DNA from: Artemisia argyi
Lineage: Eukaryota > Streptophyta > Magnoliopsida > Asterales > Asteraceae
Assembly (NCBI GenBank): GCA_030686995.1
Contig: CM060684.1
Coordinates: forward strand, 7,585,897 to 7,649,896
DNA: 64,000 nt
Reading direction: 5' to 3'
The notes beneath the pieces were generated by a model, which worked only from the letters and a program-made list of their open reading frames with translations, made no database searches and was not told the DNA's origin. The first letter of the stretch is position 1, and each line of letters begins with the position of its first letter. This document shows positions 1 through 10,934 of the stretch, in pieces. Both the position numbers and the translations under genes were made by a program.

Positions 1-854
1 TCAAGTAATTATGATACGGGTTTAAACACAAGGGTGATCCTAATGCCTCTTATCATGTAGTAAATCCTAACTACACGAATGTAGTCTCACTAGCGGTCTC
101 GGGATGCATCACTAACGCAAGTTCTAGAATATAAATACTACCGGTACACTCATAAGCACTAATAATGAATACCATTCCTATCTAAAGGCGAACCTCACAT
201 ATTTGGGTGGAAAATTTTTAAGTGGCACGGTTTTGTGCTAGTCATACAACTCCTATCCATGAGACGCTTGTTAAGGCTAAAGTTTCACTCCTAAATGTTG
301 TAAAAAAATTTAAATTTGGTGCTAAAATTGCCCTAGCAAGTATTTCTCTTAGTTTTATTACACACCTGCTATCGAACAAACAAACTCAAGTGCAATTGTA
401 TCCTATAAGGTATCATCATTTACCCTCCCGTTACACTTAAGATGAACATTGTCCTCAATGTTCAATTAAAGGATGTAAAAGTAAAGCACGTAAAAGAATG
501 AAAACAAATACTCCCCAGATTCGTTCGGTGTGGATAGTGTGTCAACAAGGTTAGATCTTCCTCCAAGAAAATGAACTTTGAAAGCTTCCCTCCAGAAATA
601 TAAATCATCTTCTTGTCATATATAACCTGTTAAACCTGAGAAAACAATTGATGAGGCGAAAAATGATCCGTTTTTAGGGGGTCATTTAAGCCTGAATCCG
701 ACTTTATTTGATCAAATATTGCCCTAAATCATTCCTTTTGTGATTTTAGGTGTTTGGAGAGTGAATTCTGGAAAAGAAGCTATTTTGGACGTTTTTGGAG
801 CATAAAAGTGAAGAAAACGGCAAAGTACCAAAAATCCATGCTGAAGATACAAGG

Positions 855-1075
855 TGACGGCGTCAAGACTACCTTCTTGACGGCGTCAGACATGGAGAAT
901 TAAACACCGTAGCTGGTGACGGCGTCAGAAGGCTTGATGACGGCGTCAAAGTGGCAAGAATAAAATACCGTGGGTGGTGACGGCGTCAACTAGGCCGTCA
1001 TAAGTGGATCAAGGCCGTCCGAGGAAGTGTATGGCGGCGAGGTGACGGCGTCAGAAGTAACTCTTGACGCCGTCA
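855..1075 (+). promoter_or_regulatory. Seven TGACG-N-CGTCA palindromes in LTR U3
   Basis: Seven copies of the 11-mer TGACGGCGTCA (the last is TGACGCCGTCA) start at 855, 878, 917, 938, 978, 1043 and 1065. Several fall in pairs 21-23 bp apart, about two helical turns. Two GGCCGTC half copies lie between them. TGACG is the known core of plant TGA-type bZIP sites (as-1-like). The array ends about 15 bp before the TATA box, so a role as the LTR enhancer is likely but inferred. The 3' LTR has the same array 6307 bp further on. Confidence 0.6.
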
Positions 1076-1088
1076 GAGTGTTTTTCCT

Positions 1089-1096
1089 ATATATAG
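1089..1096 (+). promoter_or_regulatory. Probable TATA box of element B LTR
   Basis: TATATATAG lies directly downstream of the TGACG array, within the LTR. The same box is at about 7396 in the 3' LTR. Transcription would start around 1120-1130. Confidence 0.55.
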
Positions 1097-2063
1097 TTTT
1101 CTAGTTTTTTCATTAAAGGAGAGAGAAGTTTTGGTGAAACCCTAAAGACGATTTTGGTGCCTCTTTTACAGGTTTTTCAAGGGTTCCAAACCCTTGAGAC
1201 CTTGCATTGTAATTGAGATAAGTATACTTTCAATTCAATCAATATGTCTATGTGTTGGTTGTTTATCTTTTGTTCTTATCTTAATTCTACTATGCTAGGC
1301 TAGATTTCCTTTGTGTTTGCTTAGATCTAATGAAACCTAGATGTTGATTATGTGTTGATTACTTGTCTATTCTTGTTTTGGATGAATGATATTATATGTT
1401 AGGCTTAAGAAAACTCGCAGATCTCTAAATGGTAACATGCTTGAACGTCTTAAGAAACATGAACCGAGGCGTACTAGGTCTTTATTGGTTGTATTTAATG
1501 CATGAGCCACTGTTTACAATCCCTATAGTTGTGCTGGGTCATGGTGTAGGAGGAGATAAGAGCTCATAGAGTTGGGGAGTTATGTATGCCACCCCACGAA
1601 TGGTATTAAGGAATACAATCCGTCATCCATACAAGTGTAACAAGTAATTAACATGTAAAAGATATCTAGGGAGTAATGAAGTCTAAGTAAACACAATTTC
1701 TCCAACCACTGCTCACAACCTTAGTTTAAATTAGTTTAATTTCATTTTCATTAGTTTAATTTAATCATATAATAGCTTTGGGTTAGTTGAATAGCAACTA
1801 ATTCCGCCCACTCTTCCAAAACCCGAGAATTTACTTGCTTTCATATAAATATAAAAATACAAAAATAATCATCTTTCACCTCTAGAACTATTAATTAGGC
1901 TTTCAAATCCTAGCGACACTATTCCTAAGCTGAACGATCAATCCCCCGGTACTTGTCACTATACTATACTACAACGATCAGGTACACTGCCTGGTGGGGG
2001 TTGTAAGCTTCTCGAGATCCCTCGATAGGTAAAGCAAGGTGCGATTCCCACGCATCAAGTGTT

Positions 2064-2082
2064 TGGCGCCGCAGCCCGGGGA
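2064..2082 (+). other. Primer-binding site of element B (tRNA-Asp-like)
   Basis: Six bases after the 5' LTR the sequence begins TGGCGCCG and ends CCCGGGGA. Athila-type elements use a site complementary to the 3' end of tRNA-Asp that begins TGGCGCCG. The first eight bases match this exactly; the middle differs by two bases and one inserted C. Confidence 0.7.
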
Positions 2083-2225
2083 ATAGTTATTGTCTAGGTT
2101 AGGATTTCTTTTTATTAGGTCTACTTGCTAGATTCCTTTCTAGTAAGATTTTATTTTTTTTAGGTCTTCTTTAGTCTATCTTATTTCTTCGTGCCTTTGT
2201 TCGTAACTCTTTACCATCCGACATC

Positions 2226-3569
2226 ATGGACGGTGGTAACATCTTTGAACCCGTCATCCCACCACAACAAAACCCACCATTAGAACCCCTTAGGCCCCGA
2301 ACCTTAGGAGAGTATTCCCGACCCAGCCACCAAGGCTACCGAAACACCATTGAGCTCACCGGAGACAATGTGACCCCCTTGCGATCCGACACCATCCGGT
2401 TGGTGCAAAGCGGATGTGCATTCCATGGACTTCGTTCCGAAGATCCAAACCAACACCTTAAGGATTTCCTCAAAATCGTAGATTCCATAGACCTAGGTGT
2501 TGAAACTAGAGAGACTACCTGTTTACGCCTATTCCAATTCTCTCTACGGGATCAAGCTAGTCAATGGCTTGAGCGTTTCCCCGCGGGATACATCACCACA
2601 TGGGACAATCTCGCCCATCGCTTCCTTACCCAATTCTTTCCGCCGGAGAAGACTGCAATGCTTAGAAGGGACATTTTGATGTTTGAGCAACAGCGGGGTG
2701 AACCTTTCTACGAGGCTTGGGCCCGTTTTAAGGATCTCCTCCACAAGATCCCTCATCATGGCATAAACCTTTGGTTATTAGTTCAGATTTTCTACGACCA
2801 TGTTGATTATCACACTAAGCGCACTATCGACAGGGCCGCGGGAGGCAAATTGTGTGATAAGGATGCTGAGGAGTCATGGGCGATTATAGAAGAGCTCGCT
2901 GTCGATAATAATGAGATTTGGGAGTTTAAACATACGGTAGAAGCGGCCATCAATGCAGTCTCGGCATCTGGAGGAACCACCGAAATCCCCGATGAACTCT
3001 TATGCAAACTTGAGGCAAAAGTTGACTATTTTGAGGAAAGGCAAAGGAGACCCTTAAGTCCTAGACAAGCCACTGTCAATTCTGTCTCAAGATCAACTTC
3101 GGTACCATTATCTGAATCACCTTCTAGAGAACATGTCGAGACTTTTCTGGGGTGCACTCCACCTTGTTCCTCTCCCAAGGAACTTAACTCAGAATTTGAG
3201 GCTAGGATGAGAGAATATATGGCAACTCACTCTGATCGGCTTGCTAGATTCGAAGAAGCAGTTTATAAGCAAAAAGAGGAGATGCAGGAGAAAATGAACG
3301 AGATGTTGAGTCTATTGGAGGAGTATGCCAGTCAGAAAACCCCCGAACGAATACTGCTAAGGAAAGAAAGCGCCACTCCCACCACCCAATTTGTTAACTC
3401 CATCACCATTGTCCATAAAGATAATGAGAAGGTAAAAACTCCTGCTAAACAGACCTTAGAAAAATCGCCTGAGTCCCAACCTTTGAGCTACTACCTGAAA
3501 CACGACATAAACGAAAGCACCATAACAAATTGGATTAAGGGTGATAGGCGTAACCAATCCTCCGAATAG
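2226..3569 (+). CDS. gag: Element B Gag-like protein
   Basis: This 447-aa ORF starts at the first ATG after the primer site. Residues about 90-230 carry the plant Ty3/Gypsy Gag domain: a Leu-Arg-Leu-Phe-Gln-Phe-Ser-Leu helix, a Gln-Ala-Ser-Gln-Trp-Leu segment and a Thr-Trp-Asp-Asn-Leu-Ala-His-Arg-Phe-Leu segment, then a PhePheProPro turn. Such proteins form the virus-like particle that packages element RNA. The C-terminal third is charged and probably coiled (around residues 320-370), and no CCHC zinc knuckle is present. It ends with a TAG 57 bp before the start of the protease ORF, with no obvious frameshift signal, so the two parts seem to be translated separately or the link has decayed. 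The family call is firm; function in this copy is not shown. Confidence 0.85.
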   Translation: MDGGNIFEPVIPPQQNPPLEPLRPRTLGEYSRPSHQGYRNTIELTGDNVTPLRSDTIRLVQSGCAFHGLRSEDPNQHLKDFLKIVDSIDLGVETRETTCLRLFQFSLRDQASQWLERFPAGYITTWDNLAHRFLTQFFPPEKTAMLRRDILMFEQQRGEPFYEAWARFKDLLHKIPHHGINLWLLVQIFYDHVDYHTKRTIDRAAGGKLCDKDAEESWAIIEELAVDNNEIWEFKHTVEAAINAVSASGGTTEIPDELLCKLEAKVDYFEERQRRPLSPRQATVNSVSRSTSVPLSESPSREHVETFLGCTPPCSSPKELNSEFEARMREYMATHSDRLARFEEAVYKQKEEMQEKMNEMLSLLEEYASQKTPERILLRKESATPTTQFVNSITIVHKDNEKVKTPAKQTLEKSPESQPLSYYLKHDINESTITNWIKGDRRNQSSE

Positions 3570-3626
3570 GTTCCTGAGAAAGAGAAAGAAGAGGAAGATG
3601 AGTATGATACGCTTATTGGAGGATCA

Positions 3627-4496
3627 GTGGTCGAGAGGTTATTGGTACAGAAAGTGGCTACTAAGCAGGTAGCATGTGGAAACTTTGAAATACCAACGAG
3701 CATCGGGGACTTGAAACATCTTAGTGATTTCGCCGACCAAGGATCGGAAGTAAATCTTATGCCCCTAACTATTTACATCCAACTGACGTCAAAAATGCCA
3801 GCACCTACTCGTGTTAGGCTATCTCTTGTTGGACACTCGTATGTATACCCCCTAGGAATCACAGAAGATGTATTAGTCAATATTGCAGGATTCATGTACC
3901 CCGTTGATTTTATGATCATTGATGATAAAGGGGATGGATGCATGCCAATAATCCTTGGGGCACCATTCCTCACCACCGCTAGGGCTGTCATTAAGTATGA
4001 AGATAGGAAGATTGAGCTTAAATCTGGAAAGAGAAAGATTAGCTTCCACATGACTCCGCGAAGTGGGCATGAGAATTTGAGTTGGAGAATGATTAAAAAC
4101 AACATTGGCGCGACACCCATTCGTGTTCAGAATAAAATTCTTGCATGGGAGGCAAGAATCAAAAGCTATAAGAAAGCTAAGGATAAAAGGAGAAAAAGCA
4201 ATAAGGTTCCGATAGAACTCAAACACACTCAACACGAAAGCAATCATACACCGTTTGAGGAAGGGAACTTAGTACTCTTGAGACACTTAGAAACAACAAT
4301 ACCACCCGATAAACCAAGTCCTTGGTGGTATGGGCCATTCACCATCGAAGGATTGAGCCAAGATGGGGTAGCTAACTTGAGAAGCAAATTAGGTGGGAAG
4401 GTGATTGCGAGTATTGATAGATTGAGGCACTACCACCATAACAGTAATGATCGAAATTATATGGGGTACATCATTTCAAATGATGAAATCACGTAG
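3627..4496 (+). CDS. Element B aspartic protease fused to integrase C-terminal tail
   Basis: This is a 289-aa ORF. Residues about 30-150 resemble the Athila-type retropepsin: an active-site-like Asp-Gln-Gly-Ser followed by Glu-Val-Asn-Leu-Met-Pro-Leu, and later Ile-Leu-Gly-Ala-Pro-Phe-Leu. After about residue 170 the protein becomes a Lys-rich stretch, then Glu-Gly-Asn-Leu-Val-Leu-Leu and Trp-Trp-Tyr-Gly-Pro-Phe-Thr-Ile. That is the pattern of the C-terminal end of Gypsy integrases (normally Gly-Asp-Leu-Val-Leu-Leu and Trp-Ser-Gly-Pro-Phe). Reverse transcriptase, RNase H and the integrase catalytic core, normally about 1000 residues between these parts, are missing. The reading frame stays open across the join, so the deletion was in frame or has been kept open. 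Confidence 0.75.
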   Translation: MVERLLVQKVATKQVACGNFEIPTSIGDLKHLSDFADQGSEVNLMPLTIYIQLTSKMPAPTRVRLSLVGHSYVYPLGITEDVLVNIAGFMYPVDFMIIDDKGDGCMPIILGAPFLTTARAVIKYEDRKIELKSGKRKISFHMTPRSGHENLSWRMIKNNIGATPIRVQNKILAWEARIKSYKKAKDKRRKSNKVPIELKHTQHESNHTPFEEGNLVLLRHLETTIPPDKPSPWWYGPFTIEGLSQDGVANLRSKLGGKVIASIDRLRHYHHNSNDRNYMGYIISNDEIT

Positions 4497-6955
4497 TAAC
4501 CCACGACTTTGAGTCTAGCTACAAGACTCGTAAATAAAGAAAAGCGCTTCTTGGGAGGCAACCCATGTTTTGTGTGATTTTAATTGTTTGATTGTTATTT
4601 GCTTCCGTATGCATGTTTTATTTTTATTGTTGGTTGATCATGTTTCTAAACTAAAATGTGGAAATACTTTATTATGTTGTTTGGCCTAGTCTTAACTCCA
4701 ACCTAAAGGTATTTTTTGCAAAAGATAAGTGTAAGGGGAAACCCCAAATATGTTTTTAAGAAACAAACCGATCATGATTCTCCACAACATTTAATGAACA
4801 TGTATATTCGTATTTGTTAGAGTCAAATGCTTGTATCGAGTCATAATGAAGTTTTGCAGGATTTTCCAGGAAGTAGGACAAAGTTTTTCCAGAAATTTTC
4901 CGGAAACTTAACATAAGAATTTCTGCAGGTTCATTCTGACGGCGTCAGGATATTGCTCTTGACGGCGTCAGGAGTCAAAAATCTGGAAATTTTACCGGTT
5001 TTGTTTTTCTAACGGAGTCTTATGGTTTTTGTGAATTATTAAGTTTTATAATCTCCAGGAAATCTGCAAACTTCATTCCACAAGCATTATATCGTACTTT
5101 GTTTTCTAGGATTTAGTAACTTATATAGGATGCCGCCAATTTTACGCGAGGTTGCCTTGTCTACTTTTGTCAGGATTTACAGGTTATTTATGACAAGAAG
5201 GTGATTTATATTCTGGAAGGGAAGCTTTGATTGTTCATTTTCTTGGAGGAAGATTTAACCTGGCCAACCTATAATCCATACCGAGCAAATCAGGGGAGTA
5301 TTTGATTTCATTCTCTTTACTTCTTAACTTTTACATTCTTTACTTGAACATTGGGGACAATGTTCATCCTAAGTGTAAGGGGAGGGTAAAAAGATGATAC
5401 CTTACATATGCACTTTCGCTTGATTTTGTTTTGTTTGATGATGAGTAATAAAACTATGAGAAATACTTGTTAGTGTAATTTTAGTGCCAAATTTAAAAAT
5501 TTTTACAACATTTAGGAGTGAAACTTTAGCCACAGCAAGCGTCTCACGGATAGGAGGTTTTATGACTAGCACATAACCGTATATTCAGAAAAATTTTCCA
5601 CCCAAGAATGTGAGGTTCGCCTTTAGTTTTGATAGGAAAAGCATTTATTATTGGTGCTTATGAGTGTACCGGTAGCATTTAGATTCTAGAACTTGCGTTA
5701 GTGATGCATCCCGAGACCGCTAGTGAGACTACATTCGTGTGGTAGGATTTACTACATGATAAGAGGCATCAGGATCACCCTTGTGTTAAACCCGTATCAT
5801 AATTACTTGACCATTTAAGTCATATTACTTGGCTAGTTAAGTCAACTAATTTTTCCCACACCCTTTGCGTTGTACTCATTTTTAGTACACGAAACCCCTG
5901 GTACACCCCTCCAAGCCTATCTTTTCGTTTCTAACTTTAAGCATTTTACTTAAAGGAAGAATTTGTTACACCCCACTTAAATGTACACCCAAATCGCCTT
6001 AGCCTTCCGTGTATGCGCTCATCTTTAGTGCATTATTGTTATTTGTTAAACCCTAAGTTAACTTTCTAATTGATTACATGGTTGCTAAGTCGAGTCATAT
6101 CCTTGTACATATTGTTTTGGGACGATTGGGACTCATGGGTAAGTACTTATTTTATGGAGTAATGGGGAAGAACATCATTTATTACCCCCATATGTACGTT
6201 AATCTTAAAAGTACTCCAAGTGTTTTGATTTTCTTAAATTCGAGTCATTAGAATAGTTAATGTAAAGTATGTAAAGATTCAAGTGTAAGGGGATTGCTCA
6301 AACCCCTATTATGTATTATTTTGGATGGTAGGGTAAGAGTGTATGAAAAAAAAAATCAAAAAAGAAAAGAAAAAAAAAATAGAAAAAGGAAAAAGAAAAA
6401 AAAACATACGGACTACCATCCCATTTTCATTCTATGTTCATTTTATGTTTTTGTTATTTTTCATTTATTAGCTTAAGTCGAGTCTAGTCTTGGCTTAGCA
6501 ACGCCATTTTGTACATGTAATTAACTAAGATTGTTAACTCGCCACCAGTAAAATTCCCTTTATCCAACAAAATCGTGTAATTCATATCCCTACACCTAAC
6601 GTTATAACCCTTTAAAAGACCTCTTTGATAGTTTATCCTAGGTGCTTACGCCATGTGGTGGAGGTTTGATCCTTTCCCAAGCCTATGGTAATCTATTTTG
6701 CTATGACAGGTAGTGAGAGATATCTTCCATTTCCATAATGTTATATTACTTTATTACACCCGAGAGATGTGAGTATCTAAACACTATTTGTGAGGTGCTT
6801 GTGTATGACCTCCGTGCTTGTCTATTGGTCTTTTGTGGAACGATTATTTGTTGTAATTCCTTTTATATTAGTGTTAAATGACCCCTAACTTGTCTTTTGA
6901 GTAGAATAAAAGCTCATTTGCTTGAGGACAAGCAAGTCTCAAGTGTAAGGGTATA
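4497..6955 (+). other. Long non-coding 3' region of element B
   Basis: About 2.4 kb with no convincing ORF. It holds two more TGACGGCGTCA sites (around 4938-4970) and an A-rich stretch at 6340-6405. The purine-rich motif AAGTGTAAGGG occurs four times (4727, 5371, 6281 and 6941); the last copy lies directly before the 3' LTR and is the likely polypurine tract. The reverse complement of part of this region forms positions 1-648 and 8370-9018 of element A. Confidence 0.7.
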
Positions 6956-8364
6956 TGATGAGGCGAAAAATGATCCGTTTTTAGGGGGTCATTTAAGCCC
7001 GAATCCGACTTTATTTGATCAAATATTGCCCTAAATCGTTCCTTTTGTGATTTTAGGTGTTTGGAGAGTGAATTCTGGAAAAGAAGCTATTTTGGACGTT
7101 TTTGGAGCATAAAAGTGAAGAAAACGGCAAAGTACCAAAAATCCATGCTGAAGATACAAGGTGACGGCGTCAAGACTACCTTCTTGACGGCGTCAGACAT
7201 GGAGAATTAAACACCGTAGCTGGTGACGGCGTCAGAAGGCTTGATGACGGCGTCAAAGTGGCAAGAATAAAATACCGTGGGTGGTGACGGCGTCAACTAG
7301 GCCGTCATAAGTGGATCAAGGCCGTCCGAGGAAGTGTATGGCGGCGAGGTGACGGCGTCAGAAGTAACTCTTGACGCCGTCAGAGTGTTTTTCCTATATA
7401 TAGTTTTCTAGTTTTTTCATTAAAGGAGAGAGAAGTTTTGGTGAAACCCTAAAGACGATTTTGGTGCCTCTTTTACAGGTTTTTCAAGGGTTCCAAACCC
7501 TTGAGACCTTGCATTGTAATTGAGATAAGTATACTTTCAATTCAATCAATATGTCTATGTGTTGGTTGTTTATCTTTTGTTCTTATCTTAATTCTACTAT
7601 GCTAGGCTAGATTTCCTTTGTGTTTGCATAGATCTAATGAAACCTAGATGTTGATTATGTGTTGATTACTTGTCTATTCTTGTTTTGGATGAATGATATT
7701 ATATGTTAGGCTTAAGAAAACTGGCAGATCTCCAAATGGTAACATGCTTGAACGTCTTAAGAAACATGAACCGAGGCGTACTAGGTCTTTATTGGTTGTA
7801 TTTAATGCATGAGCCACTGTTTACAATCCCTATAGTTGTGCTGGGTCATGGTGTAGGAGGAGATAAGAGCTCATAGAGTTGGGGAGTTATGTATGCCACC
7901 CCACGAATGGTATTAAGGAGTACAATCCGTCATCCATACAAGTGTAACAAGTAATTAACATGTAAAAGATATCTAGGGAGTAATGAAGTCTAAGTAAACA
8001 CAATTTCTCCAACCACTGCTCACAACCTTAGTTTAAATTAGTTTAATTTCATTTTCATTAGTTTAATTTAATCATATAATAGCTTTGGGTTAGTTGAATA
8101 GCAACTAATTCCGCCCACTCTTCCAAAACCCGAGAATTTACTTGCTTTCATATAAATATAAAAATACAAAAATAATCATCTTTCACCTCTAGAACTATTA
8201 ATTAGGCTTTCTAATCCTAGCGACACTATTCCTAAGCTGAACGATCAATCCCCCGGTACTTGTCACTATACTATACTACAACGATCAGGTACACTGCCTG
8301 GTGGGGGTTGTAAGCTTCTCGAGATCCCTCGAGAGGTAAAGCAAGGTGCGATTCCCACGCATCA
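6956..8364 (+). repeat. Element B 3' LTR
   Basis: This is 1409 bp, nearly identical to 649-2057 at a constant offset of 6307. It is followed by the target copy ACAAT and then by the resumed sequence of element A. Confidence 0.93.
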
Positions 8365-9018
8365 ACAATCAAGGCAAACTTCGCGTAAAATCGGCGGCAA
8401 TCTATATATACTAAAAAATCCTAGAAAACAAATTAAGATGTAATACTTGTGGAATGAATATATGCAGATTTCCTGGAGTTTATAAAACTAAAGAATCAAC
8501 AAAAACTTTAAAACTCCGGTTTAAACAAAACTCGCAAAATTTTTCAGAATTTTAGTAGTCAGGTTGTAATTCCTGACGCCATCAGAATGTTCCTGGAAAA
8601 ATCTTATGTTAAATTTCCGGAAAATTTCTGGAAAAACTTATGCTCTATTTCCTGGAAAATTCTGCAAAACATCATTATGACTCGATACAAGCATTTGACT
8701 CTAACAAATACTAATATACATGCTCATTTAATATTGTTGTAAATCATGCTCATTTTCGTTCTTATAAACAAATTTTGGTTTCCCTTACACTTAGCTTTTG
8801 CACAATACCTTTATATGTAATTAAGACGAAGTTAAAAACAAAATAAAGCATTTTCACAATTTACTTTGAAACATGATTTACCAACAATAAAAAATAAAAA
8901 CACGCATACGAAAACAAATAAAATCAAATAAATAAAAACACACAAAACATGGGTTGCCTCCCAAGAAGCGCTTTTCTTTATTAACGAGTCTTATAGCTAG
9001 ACTCAAGGTCACGGGCCA

Positions 9019-10074
9019 TTACGTGACCTCGTCATTGGTCACATTCTCTAGGTCATCCTCAATCTTAGTTTTGTATTCTGGACCCGATTGTAAATGTTCT
9101 TTATAAAGATCAACCACCTTTTTCTCAATTTCTCCTATAATCCTTTTGGCAAGTTCTCTATCAACTTTATATTTTGGCCCTAGGGTCAAGCGATCCTTAT
9201 AGAAAAGGCTCCTCTTCTCCCATACATAGTCCATGCCCTTTGTCTTATCCTCTTCGTTGATGTCCTCAAAAGCACCAATGTTATCCATATCAAATCGAGG
9301 CACAAAACGAAATTCCTTCATTTTATTAGGCATCCTATATGTGATCCTATCCGTTTCACTAGTAAATCGGATCGTCCCTTCTATCCCATCATATTCTAGC
9401 TTGGAATCTTCAACAAATGGTTTACCTAATACAACATGGGATAAGCGACAATCTATAACACTAGCCAAGTCTTCAACAACCATAAAGTCAGCGATATAAG
9501 TAAAGTTCCCAACAAAGACATGTAAACCTTTAATTCTCCCGACAAAATTAAAAATTCCGTCGGGGTACTTGGGGTCCCTCCGAGGGTCAAGTCTTGTTTT
9601 TACTATATCATTATAAACACTTGAGGACATAACGTTGATTGGGGATTCAAAATCAATGTAAGCATTGTCAATGTACATATACCCAATCATACATGGTATC
9701 TTAACATTCTTAGGATCACCTCTCTTAATTTTAGGGTCAATTCTAGCAAAAGGAGGCCGAGGATTATCAACAAGATTATTATAGTACGTAGTTTCCTCCT
9801 TAGTGGGATATAGATTGAAATAATCATCCTGTTTTAGGTCTATCTCCCTTTTCTCATGTTCCCTCACATCCTCATCAACAACCTCAAAATCATTAGGTCC
9901 TAGGTCCTCATTTGAATACAAGGCGGTTGCTAGGTCACTAAATGCATGATCGAGTTCAATATTAATCAGCCTATTGAGTTCCCTAAGTTCTCTAATCTCA
10001 CTCTCAATCTGTTCACACAACAAAGCAACTTCACTAGGTGACAGGGGTGGATTCGCGTTTTCCATAGTGGCCAA
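9019..10074 (-). CDS. Element A protease-like protein (non-autonomous Gypsy)
   Basis: This 351-aa ORF on the minus strand is the only coding region seen in element A. It begins about 170 bp downstream of A's primer site. Residues about 1-110 are acidic and helical with no recognised domain. Residues about 130-250 resemble a retropepsin: Asp-Phe-Glu-Ser-Pro-Ile-Asn-Val-Met-Ser sits where Asp-Leu-Gly-Ser is usual, and Val-Val-Leu-Gly-Lys-Pro-Phe-Val follows about 75 residues later. The expected active-site glycine is replaced by glutamate, so proteolytic activity is doubtful. The tail is Lys/Glu-rich. It shares LTR and 3' regions with element B but has a different coding module. Its frame is intact, which suggests it is recent or still copied by helpers. 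Confidence 0.65.
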   Translation of the reverse strand: MATMENANPPLSPSEVALLCEQIESEIRELRELNRLINIELDHAFSDLATALYSNEDLGPNDFEVVDEDVREHEKREIDLKQDDYFNLYPTKEETTYYNNLVDNPRPPFARIDPKIKRGDPKNVKIPCMIGYMYIDNAYIDFESPINVMSSSVYNDIVKTRLDPRRDPKYPDGIFNFVGRIKGLHVFVGNFTYIADFMVVEDLASVIDCRLSHVVLGKPFVEDSKLEYDGIEGTIRFTSETDRITYRMPNKMKEFRFVPRFDMDNIGAFEDINEEDKTKGMDYVWEKRSLFYKDRLTLGPKYKVDRELAKRIIGEIEKKVVDLYKEHLQSGPEYKTKIEDDLENVTNDEVT

Positions 10075-10228
10075 CAGAATAGTAAATGAACTGAATTACT
10101 AACAAAGGCACAGAGAAAAAGATAGACTAAAGAAAACCTAAAAATAAAAATAAAAATCTTACTAGAAAGGAATCTAGCAAGTAGACCTAATAAAAAGAAA
10201 TTCTAACCTAGACAATATCTATTCCCCG

Positions 10229-10245
10229 GGCTGCAGCGCCAAAAA
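10229..10245 (-). other. Primer-binding site of element A
   Basis: Read on the minus strand this gives TTTGGCGCTGCAGCCCGGG, close to the B site and next to the end of A's LTR at 10249. It differs from the tRNA-Asp complement at a few positions. Confidence 0.6.
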
Positions 10246-10934
10246 ACTTGATACGTGGGATTGCGCCCTCGCAATAGGTTTTATCTCTCAAGGGATCTTG
10301 AGAAGCTTGCAATCCCCACCAAGCAGTGTACCTGATCATTGTAGTATAGTATAGTGACAAGTACCGGGGGATTGATCGTTCAACTCAGGAATAGTGTTCG
10401 CTAGGATTAGAAAGCCTACTAAACTAGGTCTAGAGGTGAGGGATGATTCTTTTTGTATTTTTATATTTTATAAAAGCAAGTAAAATCTCTGTTTTGGAAG
10501 GAATGGGCGGAATTAGTTGCTAGTCAACTAACCCAATTAACTAAAGATGCAATCAAAATAAAATAAAAAGAAATGAAATAAACTAATGTGGTGGAAACAA
10601 TAATGAGAGAAAATGTGTTTACTTAGATTTCATTACTCCCTAGATATCTTTTACCCGTTGATTAGCTTGTTACAATTGCATGGATGACGGGTTATATTCC
10701 TTAATACTAGTCGTAGGGCCGTGTACAATATTCCCTAACTCTATAAGCTCCTACTTCACTCCTATGTCGAGCCGACTAAAAGCTCCTAACATGGGATCAC
10801 TAGAATTCGCTTATGCATTAATACAACCAAAAATCGTAGTACACCTCTGATCATGTTTCTTAAGACGTTCAAGCAAGTTACCAATTGAAAGTCTGCCAGT
10901 TTTCTTAAGCCTAACATCGAATAGAATCATCCAC

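Larger units (their letters stand above)
649..2057 (+). repeat. Element B 5' LTR
   Basis: This is a 1409-bp LTR bounded by TGATG and CATCA. Its U3 part carries an array of TGACG/CGTCA palindromes (855-1075), followed at once by a TATA box (1089-1096). It has no ORF. The partner copy at 6956-8364 differs by only a few substitutions. Confidence 0.93.
649..8364 (+). mobile_element. Element B: complete non-autonomous Athila/Tat-like Gypsy retrotransposon
   Basis: The two terminal repeats (649-2057 and 6956-8364) are both 1409 bp and start TGATG and end CATCA. The 5-bp target duplication ACAAT is exact (644-648 and 8365-8369). By eye the LTRs differ at about eight positions, roughly 0.6 percent, so the insertion is young. 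Inside are a tRNA-Asp-like primer site, a gag ORF, a protease ORF whose C terminus looks like the tail of an integrase, and about 2.4 kb of non-coding DNA before the 3' LTR. Reverse transcriptase, RNase H and the integrase core are absent, so movement would need proteins supplied by another element. It sits in opposite orientation inside element A of the same family. Confidence 0.93.

Noticed and set aside
6340..6476. Lys-rich 60-codon frame in the A-rich stretch of element B
   Set aside because: It is only the translation of poly-A-like DNA within the non-coding 3' region.
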